Source of the DNA: Bombardia bombarda
Taxonomy: Eukaryota; Ascomycota; Sordariomycetes; Sordariales; Lasiosphaeriaceae
Length of the DNA stretch: 64,000 bases
Assembly (NCBI GenBank): GCA_030512295.1
Contig: JAULSR010000007.1
Span: 706,501 to 770,500, forward strand
Direction of reading: 5' to 3'
This document shows, in pieces, positions 22,483 to 34,396 of the stretch (the stretch's first letter is position 1; each line of letters starts with the position of its first letter). The translations under genes and the position numbers were made by a program. The notes beneath the pieces are model-generated. The model worked only from the letters and a program-made list of their open reading frames with translations. It ran no database searches and had not been told where the DNA came from.

Positions 22483-23617
22483 CTAGAACATGACACTGAG
22501 ATCTCCCAGCTTTCTCGAGATACTGTAGGGGGTAGGAGTGCCCTTTGGCTGCGCGGCGAACTCGTGCTATAAAACCAATGAATGTCAGCTCTATTTCAAA
22601 ACTTAACACGCAGGAGAATCATGGTAGGTAGTATTTCACTCACAATGACCAAATACGGCGGGTTAACAGGCGCTGAAGCACCGTCGTTGGAAGCGGCCTT
22701 GAATTCCCATCGGAACAGGGTCGAGCGGACAGGACGAGGACTCTTGAACGCGGCAGAGGCAGCGGAAATCAGGGCGCTGTGGTCGGGCTTACCGCGAGCT
22801 GGGACGGGGATAGTGGTGTAGGTGACGTAGGGATATGCGCCGGTGTCTATGCACAGCAATTCATGTCAGCCCAGTTCTGGCATCTTAGTGTGCGTTTGAA
22901 GGAAGATGTACCCTTGGATGGTGCCTTGCCCACGGACAGCAGACTTCGGTAGCTGACAAAGGAAAATTGAGCAAGATCAAAGATGCTGTGGCTCGCAATC
23001 GGCAGGGTGTCGCTGGTGATGGGTACATGCCACCATGTGCTGTTGGGGTTGGTGAGCAGGGAAAAGCCCTCATTTTGGATGGGGTAAATAGCCGAGAAGG
23101 GAAAGTCGACCTGGGCGGGCTGGTTCGCGATATATCGATAGGCGGACTCGATGGGGGTGATGTTGAGGATATCGGGGATGTGGATGCCCTCATACCACGT
23201 CGTATAGGCTGTGGGCGAGATCAAGTCCGGGCGAGTGATGCGGGACATGACCAGGATGATCCCGGGGAGGATGCTGCTGCCGAACACCATTGTGTCGGTG
23301 GGATCTTGGGGATTGCTCGTACGAGTATGTGGTAAGGACTGAGAGTCTGTTGACTGCTGCTGGTTGCTGATGTCGATGCTGTTGTCGGTGCTCTGTCCAT
23401 CGTGGGTATCTTGGTCGTCGAAGGAGGAGGGTTTATATGCATCATCTGTATGCCCCGGCTCCCTCTTGCTCTCCGGCTCAGGCTCCGGGTCCTCAAAAGG
23501 AGCTAAGCTCGTCGAGAAGGATGCCATGGTAACGGAATCGCGTGACTCTTCGGGAGACCAACCTGGAATTGATAAAGTGACACCAGGACTAGCTGAACCA
23601 ACGGGTAACGACGTCAT
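22483..23617 (-). CDS. EthD-like dimeric alpha/beta-barrel protein with N-terminal extension
   Basis: Exons 23617-22912, 22846-22644 and 22566-22483 sum to 993 nt (330 aa) with GT-AG introns. The core from about residue 115 (LPGIILVMSRITRPDL, WYEGIHIPDILN, SAYRYIAN, PFSAIYPIQNEG) and the C-terminal TLFRWEF...PPYLVIHEF resemble the EthD-like small-barrel proteins common in ascomycete accessory regions. This assignment is from family memory and is not proven. Their function is mostly unknown; some act in secondary metabolism. The third exon was chosen because it restores YLVIHEF. Residues 1-108 are acidic and low-complexity; the real start may be the internal ATG at MVFGSSILPG. Stands alone, minus strand. 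Confidence 0.55.
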
Positions 23618-26447
23618 GTGCCTAGCAGGCGCAGAAACAGGCGATCAAAGGCTGCGTATGTGGTGTGGCCTTTCGGGTGTTCCTTCTTGCCAAGAAGTCG
23701 TGAAGGTGGCTAGCTCTTCTGGAAAAGACGGCGGAGCTCGAGGAGGAGTACCCCATCGACTCAGAATGGCTTGGTACTTTGCTATCTCTGTCACGGCATG
23801 TCTTTTGTGTTACGTGCAGCGGCGGGGAAAGGCAGCAAGAGGTGCCACTCTGCAGGTCCCGGAACAAACGGAGCACAAAGAAGGCTTAGGGATAGTTAGC
23901 CTCAGCAAGGGAGTATATATAACGCTGTGCAGGGGTAGGTTGAATCATTATGAACCTGGTCCGTGGCTCGTGCAGTCCACCCCTGGAACGTTAAAATGAA
24001 ACGACCTTGATAGGCAACCTGGTACCTGGGATTGGTGGGGGTGCTTTATTGGACTTAAGTCTTAAAGGTTCAATTTGATACGAGGATGTCTTGGCCTGGA
24101 TAGCACTATGGGGTGGGGCTGAAGTCTGGTCCTATCACCAGAATAAGTAAGTGGTTCGGATCTTATGTCTCCGTTCAAGCCCAATGCTTACTCTGCACCC
24201 TTTCCTTTCAATGTGTTCCTTTGGGCCTCGTAAAGCGTGAAAAGTGAGGCTTGTGATGTCTTCTAAGAACAATCTGCTTGAGCCACATTCGGTCCTCCCC
24301 GAGTCCGAGCAAAACCTGGGCACGCATCCGAAAAAGGAAATGTCTTTTGGATTGCCTAGACATTTTTCGGTAACTGGCGTGAGGATTTATCACAGTGTCT
24401 CCCTTTTGTGGGGACCAATACCCGCCAGCTTATGTCCTAGTGCACGTCAGAAACGCAAATTGCTAACAATGAAGTCGTACGGTAGGGTTTGGGTCGATCC
24501 GAAAGCAACAACGCGACCCTACACTCATCATTTTGCATAATATACAGGTCATCATGGGACGCACAGGACGTGATACTACCAGAAGAGCCCCAAATTCGCT
24601 CTCGGGCGTAGTGCACCGCCACGTTACGCACGTATAGCAGTGTTAGGAGGGCTCCCGATTTAGTTGTTCCTTATAACTGCACTCGGTAGGACGGTAGGTA
24701 GCAGGACCTGGCGGCGACGCCACACAGCACGTCAGCCGCCACCAGCTCACCCTCCATCTTTGCGAATAACGACCCAGGCTCCTGGGAATCAAACGTGCGC
24801 GCTGTCTGGGGGCGTGAGACTGACCAAAACAGTCAACCGGCAGGTTCTGCGATTCCAACAACATCATCGCCAGAGGAAACAGACAGGCCCCTTACTGGAG
24901 GGAAACGGTAATGCCTGAAATAAAGCAGAAATGAAAATATTGTCATGAGAAGTGAAGGATGAAACAGACCCAGATTAAGCTCCGTTCCTCCTTTGGGCAA
25001 CAATCGGGAGTGAACAGGACTTGAGCAGTGATTGGCAATAACCTAGTCTTGGTAGGCACGACTGTCTGTGCGCCACTGCCTGTCTGCAGATCGGCCTGAA
25101 ATCTTGAATGGAAATCAGGGCTGAGGGCAGGCACGATCAGCACGATCAATTGATTGGTTAGACACTTTCACTAACTAATACCTGCTGCGCACAACTCCCT
25201 TCCTTCCCCGCTTGTCATTAGAGACACTCAAAGGTGGCCCGATCGTGATTCGTGTGTCATGCTCGATCTTCCTCGCACAACTCTTTCCCATCTGGCCCAC
25301 GTAGTTTTAATGTATAGAGCAAATAACATGCGCAACTCGGATACCGCAACATGCTATCTGGATAAATGACAGCAGAACGAAGAAAGAAAAAAGCTTCCAG
25401 ATGGATCCATGTTACCTATATTGTCCATCCTATTTCCATTGTAACGAACCCCAGATTTGCCGTCCCCATGCAGCTAGCACATGGCAATCTTACCGAGCGA
25501 CACAAACACTGAGCTGCTGCTGTATGTACAGCCGCTGAGGCGTATCCTCCGGAGACCCCGAAACAACCACGTCGCACAGCCAAGCAAACGCGCGCTTACC
25601 GGCTGTAATACAAGGAACTGACCGACTCCCTGCTTACGATTAGTAGAGCCTGACATTATGTAATAATGGATTGTTGAGGCTAACCAAGCCAAACTCAGCT
25701 GTTTGGCAGGTCGTTGTGTATTCAATACAAGCATCCATCTCGGGCAGACAAAGACCAGAGGTTCTCTTGCGTCGCACATTAACTCATTGACGGTACATGT
25801 ATCTATAATTCATGTGAAGTCCTCCCTAGAGCATCTGATATAGAATTCTACACCAGGCTCGATTATAGCGTTTCTTTCTTAAAGCAGCAAATCGCATCGA
25901 CAGATAGTACACCGAGCTTTGGTCCCAAGACGCCGGGGCTACGGGAAGGAAGCACAGCCTGGATAACAGCCGTGGCGCACTTGGCAATGACCTTTACTCC
26001 GCGTAATGGCCTGACAAGCTCCAAGGCAATAAGGTGAGGAAAGTACCAAACATTTCAACAGACAGGGCGACTGAGGCAAGCCCGTATTTGTTATGGAGTT
26101 TGTGAAACTCAAGACACATGGTACTAATTGTACATAGTTGCAGGTTACCTAGGTAAGAAAAGAGGTAGCCAGCCCGAGAATCATCGGCCCGGATGCTTAC
26201 GGCAAGTAGGGCTTCCTGGGAAGTAATACACGGCGCGATACCATAATCCGGAATCTCCGGCTTCGCAATTGCGTAACAACAAACAACCATCATTTTTTCA
26301 GAAATCGGAGAGTTCCAAGTGCAGAAATACACAGTATAGGATGCAGGGGAAAGCTGGGGTGATGACCAACGGGACGTCTTCTTTGTGTAGGTAACCACTT
26401 CATACCATACGGCCGAAAAAAACGACGGGACCATGTGGGGGCCGACC
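23618..26447. other. Long intergenic region
   Basis: 2.8 kb with only short open frames in all six phases, none with recognisable motifs or plausible splice partners. It may include the promoter of the EthD-like gene. Nothing else supported. Confidence 0.5.
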
Positions 26448-27648
26448 ATGGCTTTCATGCAGCAAAATCAAGACCAACCGCCTTCCCCGCCGTTTCTTTG
26501 ACGAGACCTGTCGCTATCCAGATCTCCCCTCCATCTTGTCAGGGCTGCCACATCAACAGCTCCCTCAGTCCTGTCGTTGTGACGGGCGGTTGTGGCTTCA
26601 CTGGATTCCACCTCGTCACTGGCATCCTCGAACTCGAACCAGACTGTACGATTCACGTTATCGACATCAACACCAACCGCAACCGTGTTGCTGGCGCTCA
26701 TGTTAGCTACCACACCGGCGACATCTCATCCGCTGCTGATGTTGAGCTGTCTTCAATATCGCCAAGCCCAAAACCGTATTCCACCTCGCATGCCCGGACT
26801 CGACTGTCAAGCAGCCCGCTGTCTTTAAGCGAGTGAATGTTGTCGGTGCTCGCAATCTGGTTGCAGCTGCCCGAAAGACTGTTCATGTCTTTGTCAACAC
26901 GACCATTTCCTCCGTCGTTCACGACAACAAATCCGACCTGAGAGATGCCGACGAGACCCTGCCGGTGCTCAAATACCCGACACAGAAACGCGTCTACACC
27001 CTGACCAAAGCCGAAGCCGACGCTCATATCAAGGCTGCTAACCGAGAGGGCGGCGACAACGCGTCCATGCTAACTGTCGAGCTGCGACCTGGTACCATCT
27101 TCGGACCGCGCGACACCATCTGTATGGGCAAGATTATCGCCAACGCGCGAGCTGGAAAGGCTAACATTCAAATGGGTCCGGGTAACAACTATTATGACTT
27201 TGTCTATGTGTCCAATCTTGTGGACGCCAACATCCTCGCCGCAAAAGCTCTTCTAAACGCCTATGGAAAACCAACCCCACCCAATGACATGCGAGTCGAC
27301 GGCGAAGCCTTCAACGTCACCAACGATGAGCACGTCGAGTTCTGGGAGTTCCAGCGCGCCATCGCTGCTTTGGTCGGTCTGCCCGTCTGTAAAGAGGATA
27401 TCAAGATCATCCCTGTCTGGGCGGCCCTTTTGTTTGCCCTCATCAGCGAATGCGTCACTTGGATTCGTACCTTGGGCAAAGGCTAACCCATTGTGACCTG
27501 CGAAGCTGTACACTTGACAACTATCACACGCACCCTCAATTGCGACAAGATCAAGAGGGTGCTTGGCTACAAGCCCAAGGTTGGCATCGACGAAGGTCTT
27601 GCTGTTGCTGGCAAGTGGTTCATGGAAGAGGCGAACAAGGCCAAGTAG
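26448..27648 (+). pseudogene. Broken 3-beta-HSD / sterol-4-carboxylate 3-dehydrogenase (ERG26)-like gene
   Basis: Intronless SDR-fold (NAD(P)-dependent 3-beta-hydroxysteroid dehydrogenase/isomerase family) sequence. The Rossmann motif VVVTGGCGFTG, FVNTTISSVVHDN, the catalytic YxxxK in VYTLTKAEAD, RPGTIFGPRD and YDFVYVSNLVDA are all present. The reading frame is broken three times. Near 26498 one base is missing between QPPSPPF and LTRPVAIQI. Near 26745 one base is missing (ADVE then AVFNIAKPKTVFH resumes in another frame). At 27484-27486 a TAA lies between WIRTLGKG and PIVTCEAVHLTTITRTLNC, which continues to a natural stop at 27646. The ATG at 26448 is in a good context. Two of the lesions are shortened two-base runs that sequencing could produce; the TAA is not of that type. 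Confidence 0.85.
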
Positions 27649-28601
27649 CTGTCAATGTTGAATGCCCAAGTATACACCATCACATTCGATTAGCACCAAA
27701 TAGACACAAAGACACCAAGTAATTACCCTTCCCAGTTTCATGATCTAGTCTAATGGGAATGCGGATTAGTAGGATTGAAGTTGTTGTCCTTGTCGCGTTG
27801 AGCCTGTCCCTCCGCGTCGGAGGGGCCCCGTCGAACAAAATCGAAGATTGCCCCCTCTTTAGATGTTGTGCGTTGTTTTGTTGGGGGCAGCTACTATCAT
27901 GGCGTTATTTGCTTATTTGCAATTGCGAAACCGCCATTTACAACACTTCCACGTACAAGAAAAATAACTATAGCATCTTCCATATACACACTGTTCAGTA
28001 GAAGTGTATGATCATGTCGCTTGCGCACCCTGCGCTGATCCCGACACACACCGAGAGATACCGACATGCCCGCTCCGCTCTTGAGCCTGCAGCTAGAGGG
28101 ACATAGCTCCGGAAGCTGTCCAAGTGGAAGGTCTGGACGTTGAGATTGCAGGGATGGCGTCAACCTTATTCTTTTCTCCTAGCGTGAACCAGGTCGCGTC
28201 CTGCGGGGATGGCCAATAGACAGACACCGTCCATGTGCGGGCGAGCACCTAGGCTCAGAGCGAATAAACTATAAAACGGCCGACAGTGATTGGGAGTGGC
28301 TGCTGGCTCTAGGACCGCGGACACTGACTCGGTAGCACCTTCCCAGCCTCGAGCCAGCACGACTAGGTCCGAGGGCGTGTCCAGTTATCGCCCCTAGTCC
28401 GACGCTGGTCTGCCCTTTAGCTTTAGAGCAGCTTCCTAAGCTCAGCCAACAGTCGAGCCTGAGGACTCGGAGGCGATTTCCCCCCTTCTTAACCACACCG
28501 AATTGCAACAGAGTTGACCAGAACAAGAACTGCGATGAATCCAATAAATCTGACTTCGCCAAAAAAGCCAAAAGTCTCCGTATTAGCATAGGCATAGGAA
28601 A
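27649..28601. other. Intergenic, histidine-kinase promoter region
   Basis: About 950 nt with no supported gene. It includes the 5' flank of the hybrid kinase. Confidence 0.5.
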
Positions 28602-31600
28602 ATGGCGGCCGCAACTACCATGCCAATACCCATTCCGGCACCCGTGTCGGAGACAGCCCGCGAGAGAGAGACATTCACGTATGATGCCATTCCCAGCACA
28701 CAACTTCAAGTCGAACAGAGCCTCAGCTAACCGCCGACGATCTTCCATCCCAGGTTCGACGACCTTGGCATCTCGACAGCTGCTCTCCGCAGCCCAACAT
28801 CGTCACGGCATAGGCTCATCCCGACCTCGGTCCTGTCGTCGACCCCAGACCCTGCCCTGACCGCCTTCGCCCAGCTGGGACTCTACCGACTCAACGTGAC
28901 GCACTCCATCGTATCTCTCTTCGATCGCACACACCAGCACTTTGTCGCTGAGGCAGTCCGCTGCGCTCCTCTGTGCAACGAAGGACAGCCAGGTGTCGAA
29001 GGACAGCTGGTATTTTGCGGCACCGCCATACCGCGATCCAAAAGCATATGCGAACATGTTCTGACAGGGCCTGCCGACAAAGCAGCCGTGCCGGGAACTA
29101 GCCATGGATTTGGCCCCGACAGTCTTCCCGTCTCAGTCATTCCCAACTTGGACTTGGACCCGAGATTCTGCTATGTACGGGATAAGAACAGGCGGTTCTA
29201 CGCAGGCGTCCCCATCCGGTCGCCAACGGGCATCAACATTGGCGTTTATTGCGTTCTCGATAACAAACCGAGGCCCGAGGGGCTCACCGACGACCAGATA
29301 CAATTCATGCGCGACATCTCCAAGACCATGATGGATCACTTGCAGGCCAAGAGGTCCAACGAGTGGTATCGGAGGGAGGAACGCATGGTGCGCGGCCTTG
29401 GCAGCTTTGTCGAGGGGCAGGCCACCATTTCCAACTGGTCTAGAAGCTCGGACGAGTCATCATTCCGCGACATTCTAGGCGTGCAAGAAGGAGCTCTGAA
29501 CAAGACGCTCCAGGTATCGCTCGGCAACAATGGCAAGTCGAGTCATATGACGGCCCGCCATAAAGTCATATCCAAACAACGACTCGGTTCAAACGACTCT
29601 TCGGATTCTTCGTCAACATCTCGAGCCACTGATATCACAACTTGTCGTGTGGCACCGGTGGATCAGCTGCAGAACGACGTGGACCGTGTCTTCTCCAAAG
29701 CAGCCAACATCATTCGCGAGTCAGTCGAGGTAGAAGGCGTGCTATTCTTAGACGCCAGCGTCCGTTCATTTGGAGGCATGATTGGAAAAGAACTCTTTGA
29801 ACCTCCAATCCTTGAAAGAGCATATTCAGGAGAGTCGAGCAGTGATGAGAGCCAGCCACCCGACGGACCAGCAAGTAGTACTGAGCCACCCACATGCAAT
29901 GTCCTCGGCTTCTCGACCTCCTCGAGCTCCTCAATCAACGGGCACCGGCCCCTCGATGAGCATACCACCATGCCCGAGAGATTGCTTCAAAAGCTTCTTC
30001 AACGCTATCCCCATGGTCGCATCTTCGATTTTGAGAAGGATGGTCTTGTAGCGGAGCATTCGGGGTCGGAAATTGACGGGTCCTGCTCGCCCATCTCGCC
30101 AATGTTCAATGGCAATGGAAACACGAACGTCTTTGAAGCAGAGACGAAGCCAAAAGATAACCCGAGAAGGCAGCGGAATTACCACGACATTTCTTCTTCC
30201 CTCTTGAAGATGTTCCCCGGCGCTAGAAGTGTCGCGTTTGTCCCATTGTTCGATGGTCAAAAGAACAGGTGGTTTGCCGGTGGGTTTGCTTGGACCAAGA
30301 CACCAACCCGCATTTTCACGGTGGAAAACGAGCTCAGTTATCTGAGGGTGTTTGGTCTGGCCACCATGGCCGAGGTGGGCCGCTTGAATACGAAAGCGGC
30401 TGACAAGACCAAAACTGACATCCTGGGATCCATTAGCCACGAACTGAGATCTCCACTGCATGGCGTTGTTAGCACTGCTGAGATATTGAGGAGCACGACC
30501 TTAAATAGAACACAGGAAAACATGCTCCATACTATTGAGACCTCGGGGAGAACTCTCTTGGATACGATCGACCATGTTAGTATATCTCCCATCTTCTATT
30601 ACTGGTGCTAATACCAGCGTGTCCTAGTTACTGGACTATAGCAAAGTTAGCAACCTTGCTCGGGTAGCGAAAGCAGACCGGAATAAACCGAATAGTCTTC
30701 GCTCCAGGGGCAAATCTCCAAGAGTCACAACGCTGCGCACACCGCAGCTACATGTGCAGTTGGATCGCCTTGCCGAAGAGGTTGTCGAGAGTGTATTAGC
30801 AGGATGGAGCTACCGAAACATGTCGGATGCGCACTTTGCGGCATGGCACTGTTTCATGCAGGGTTCGCAGAAGAACAGCGACACGCCTTTAACAATGCAA
30901 CCGTCCAAAGACAGCCAAACAGAAAGCACCCATCCGGTTCGTATATATCTGGACATTGGCCCTTCGGCGAACTGGTCATTTCAAATACATCCTGGCGCCT
31001 TTCGGAGGATCGTCATGAACCTTTTGGGCAACTCGCTCAAGTTTACAAGGAAGGGCTTCATCAGAGTAACGCTGCGTCAGGAGGCTGACCCCACTGGAAG
31101 TTCTGGTGCTGAGCCAAGGGTTGTTCTGACCGTGTCTGACTCTGGTAAAGGAATCAGTCAGAACTATCTTCGCCACCATCTCTTCACTCCCTTCTCACAG
31201 GAAGATCACTTCGCTCCCGGCACAGGACTTGGGCTCAGCCTAGTACGGGCAATGACGGTCACTCTTGGGGGCAACATCGATGTGAATAGCCGCGTGGGGC
31301 ATGGTACGACGGTGACGGTGTCGATGCCACTGCTTCGTGGTGTGGGAATTGATGAGGATGAGGCGATATTCCAACAACATATACAGTCTCTGGCCGGGTG
31401 CCGCGTCTATCTCCATGGGTTCGACAGCGGGAAGAAGATTAGAGAAGGATTCTGGAAGGAAGATGCCAAGCAAAAGTCGGAGATCAAGCTAATGCAGGAA
31501 CTCTGTCATGGCTGGCTGCACATGAATGTGGTTCCCGAAGGAAAGGCCCAGGTTGTGAACGAGATGGACTTTTATATCTGCCTGACAGATGATTTGTCCA

Positions 31601-32553
31601 AGGTCGACAATGATGAAATGCCGAACTTGTCAGCTTGCCCGCATCTATTTATCTGCCGAGACTCGGCATCGACGTATTCCTTGGCCAAGCCGAGCTCGTC
31701 TTCTTCGCATGTCGAGTACTCATACCTTGCCCAGCCATTTGGCCCACGAAAGCTTGCAAATGCACTGCTCACCTGCCGTCTTCATTGGAAAGAAGTAGTA
31801 TCGGCTATGGCAGAGCTGGCAGAAACCACAAAATCTGAGCACACAAAGTCTTCAGAACCATCGGCCCCCCCGGCGTCATGGCTCAGCAACGCCCAACCCG
31901 ACCCTGCCGGGGCTCCCGACGCCAGCAAGTCGACACCCAGTGGTAAGACACAGCCCAAGAAGTTCCCAGTCTTGTCAGCCAAAATTGTCCTCCCCGCGCA
32001 GGGAGAGCCTCAGACGCACATTGCCACCGATCTCGTGTCGCCGCCCTTGATAGCAACCCCGGGCGTGCTGCAAGCGGCAGATGTATTAGCGGCAGCGGCA
32101 GCGGAGAAACCAACCCATTCGGCTCCAAACCATGATAGTTCAAGGCCGTCAATTCTGATCGTAGACGATAATCTGATCAACCTCAAGATTCTTGCTGCGT
32201 ACATGGCGAAGCTGGATCATCCGCACACGATGGCTATGAACGGGCAGGAGGCGGTCGAGATGTACACCAAGGCACCGGACAAGTATGACTGCATCCTGAC
32301 GGACATCTCGATGCCTGTCATGGATGGACTGGAGTCGACCAGAAGGATACGCAAATTTGAGCAGGAGCATCGGCTGAAGCCTGTGGTGGTGATTGCGCTG
32401 ACGGGGCTGTCTGGTGAGGATATCCAGCAGGACGCGTTTGTGAGCGGGGTCGATTTGTTTCTGACGAGGCCGCTGGTGTTGAAGGGCTTGGTAGAGGCAC
32501 TGGAGTTGGCGGGTGTAAGGGAGGCAGAGAAAAATAGTAAGGGGGTTGAGTAG
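28602..32553 (+). CDS. Hybrid sensor histidine kinase (GAF-HisKA-HATPase-REC)
   Basis: Cytoplasmic two-component hybrid kinase feeding a His-Asp phosphorelay. Exons 28602-28678, 28754-30575 and 30628-32553 give 1274 aa. No membrane segments are visible. The GAF-like sensor lies at about residues 60-200 (ISLFDRTHQ-type start, CEHVLTGPADKAAVP, FYAGVPIRSPTGINIGVYCV). A long Ser-rich linker follows, then the H-box GSISHELRSPLHG with the phospho-His near 587, and the N-box RIVMNLLGNSLKFT near 760. G-boxes are SDSGKGIS and GTGLGLSL. The receiver starts ILIVDDNLINLK near 1143 with phospho-acceptor Asp in LTDISMPVMDG near 1191. The usual receiver Lys (KP) is Arg in LFLTRPLVLK near 1245. The second intron lies just after the H-box helix. 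The signal sensed cannot be told from sequence. Confidence 0.93.
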
Positions 32554-33124
32554 GTCTTTGGAGGCCAAGGAATGATGGATAGGGGTAATGTGAAATGGGA
32601 AATTGGTAGGGAATGAAGGGTGTAAAGCTGGATTTATCTGGGATCATAGTCGAGGGTCTTGACAGGTATATGTGAATGGGTGTACATTGAGTTAAGGACG
32701 GTTGGGATGGTAAAGTGGATGGGCCTACTGTTTTTCAAAGGACATGGTGTCGAAGTTTGGAATTTGTATAAGCAGAACTACCTATTCATCTGTTGGGTTA
32801 TGATATACGTGCAATTTACTTCACACAGTCAGAAAGAATACGATGGCGCCCCGTATGTTCAGCATGTTGACGGAGCATCAGTGGCACTTGATCCATGTGT
32901 TGTCGATGACTATTAGGTTATGTGTGAGAATTCATAACTTTCACGGACATTTCTGGAGAAGAGATACTGGTCAAGTTCCATCTTAAACACTGTCTGCGTC
33001 AAGATAGTGAACTGAGTTCATCTCCAAAAACTCCACTCCACTGCACCCCCTAATTCCCTCAAGCTCCCTCCTTGAGACCCTGTACGGTTCCACATGTCAA
33101 CATCCCAAGATGGCTAGGCACCCT
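32554..33124. other. Intergenic
   Basis: 3' flank of the hybrid kinase and 5' flank of tRNA-Lys. No coding feature seen. Confidence 0.5.
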
Positions 33125-33197
33125 GCCCGGCTAGCTCAATCGGTAGAGCGTGAGACTCTTAATCTCAAGGTTGTGGGTTCGACCCCCACGTCGGGCT
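33125..33197 (+). tRNA. tRNA-Lys (CTT), no intron
   Basis: Folds into a standard 73-nt cloverleaf: acceptor GCCCGGC pairs with GTCGGGC, D-arm GCTCAATCGGTAGAGC, anticodon stem TGAGA/TCTCA enclosing CTCTTAA (anticodon CTT at 33158-33160), T-arm GTGGG TTCGACC CCCAC. A and B box consensus present. Decodes AAG. Confidence 0.97.
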
Positions 33198-34080
33198 CAA
33201 TTCCCGGCGAAAGCCATCACTTTTGGTGTTTTCCTTTTTGCCATTCTCTGAGGAACTTTAAGGCATGCTGTTTGTTGTGCCTATATAGTCTGCAGAGTGA
33301 CTTGCTTAATTAAGGTAACGGCCCGAGGGGTGTCTTCTTAACTCTTGGTAATTATGATATTAAGATATGTACGAATATGCAGTATTCTAGAGGAGAGGAA
33401 GTGTCGAGATGCGTGTGTGCATACCGTTTTGTTGTTTACTTACACTTACTATGAACGACAGATCAATCATCAAAGCACTCGAAGCACGATTATTTCGTTC
33501 TGACTTGCGACCGCGCCATTAGCTATTTGATTCGTACTTACATTTGCTACTCTACACCTTTCGTTAAGCGTAAAGCTTGGCCGATGAATTTGCTGGTCTC
33601 TGTCATGGTGAAAGCTTCTCAGTCTTCGTATCTAAGCGGGCTGATATCTTTATGTTCTTAGAGACTTTGCTAAACGATTGATACTTAGGGTTTGACATAA
33701 TAAGTATTAGGCAGAGTGCTGTTTTCAATGCTAATAACAACACTAATGCGTGACTGTCATTTCATATATGTACCATGATTAGTAAATATCCTTATCGGTC
33801 ACGACAAAATAAAAGTTGACCGAGGTATGAAAAAAGTTCATGATAAGCGGAGCTCAGATACAACATTTTATTATGACAGACATTTTTTTTTGTTACATAA
33901 GGTGGCAAAAAAAGCGTGGGCAGTTCTAGTGGGATACAAATATAACCAGTGACGTGTTTAAGGTATAGGAAATCAAACTCAAGTTTTAAGACCAAGCAAA
34001 AAAGATATTGCTAATTATAACTTTACAAGCTTGTGCATCAAAAAGAGTACCACGATAATGGTGGCACTTGATATGTTGTT
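33198..34080. other. AT-rich intergenic region between tRNA genes
   Basis: AT-rich, stop-dense in all frames, with T-runs. Nothing coding. Possibly the remnant of a mutated insertion next to tRNA genes, but no element can be recognised. Confidence 0.5.
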
Positions 34081-34168
34081 GGACGAACGGGGATTTGAAC
34101 CCCGGACCTTTCACAGAGCGCAGTTTTAAAGTTGCGAAGCGAAAATCATACCCCTAGACCATTCGCCC
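34081..34168 (-). tRNA. tRNA-Ala (CGC) with 17-nt intron and a tRNA-Pro-like body
   Basis: Minus-strand 88-nt gene. Acceptor GGGCGAA pairs with TTCGTCC, so the third pair is G3:U70, the alanine identity element. The base after the acceptor stem (34080 complement) is A, also alanine-like. The anticodon stem TTCGC/GTGAA encloses TTCGCA plus T, giving anticodon CGC (34136-34134). A 17-nt intron (about 34132-34116) sits after position 37 and contains GCG, which can pair with the anticodon as in normal pre-tRNA. The D-arm (GGTCTAGGGGTATGATT) and T-arm (GGTTCAAATCC core) look like eukaryotic tRNA-Pro rather than typical tRNA-Ala. Variable loop AGGTC. Confidence 0.85.
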
Positions 34169-34396
34169 TATCTTATATTGTTGGAGATTGTGGTCCACTA
34201 ACCGACCTATATCGAAATGGTCTTTGTCACGTGGTTGAGCAAGGAACCTACTCACCCAATCCAAATTTCCCCTCTGCTAGAGCCTAAATAAAGCATTTGG
34301 AGGATGATTCGACACTTGCAAATGTTTGCCAGTGCATCCTCCCTCGATTGACTGCATTTTGCTTACAACATTACTACTAATCTTATCATGGCTTAA

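Noticed and set aside
25994..26458. 154-codon minus-strand frame
   Set aside because: No motifs, no splice partners, overlaps the start of the ERG26-like gene.
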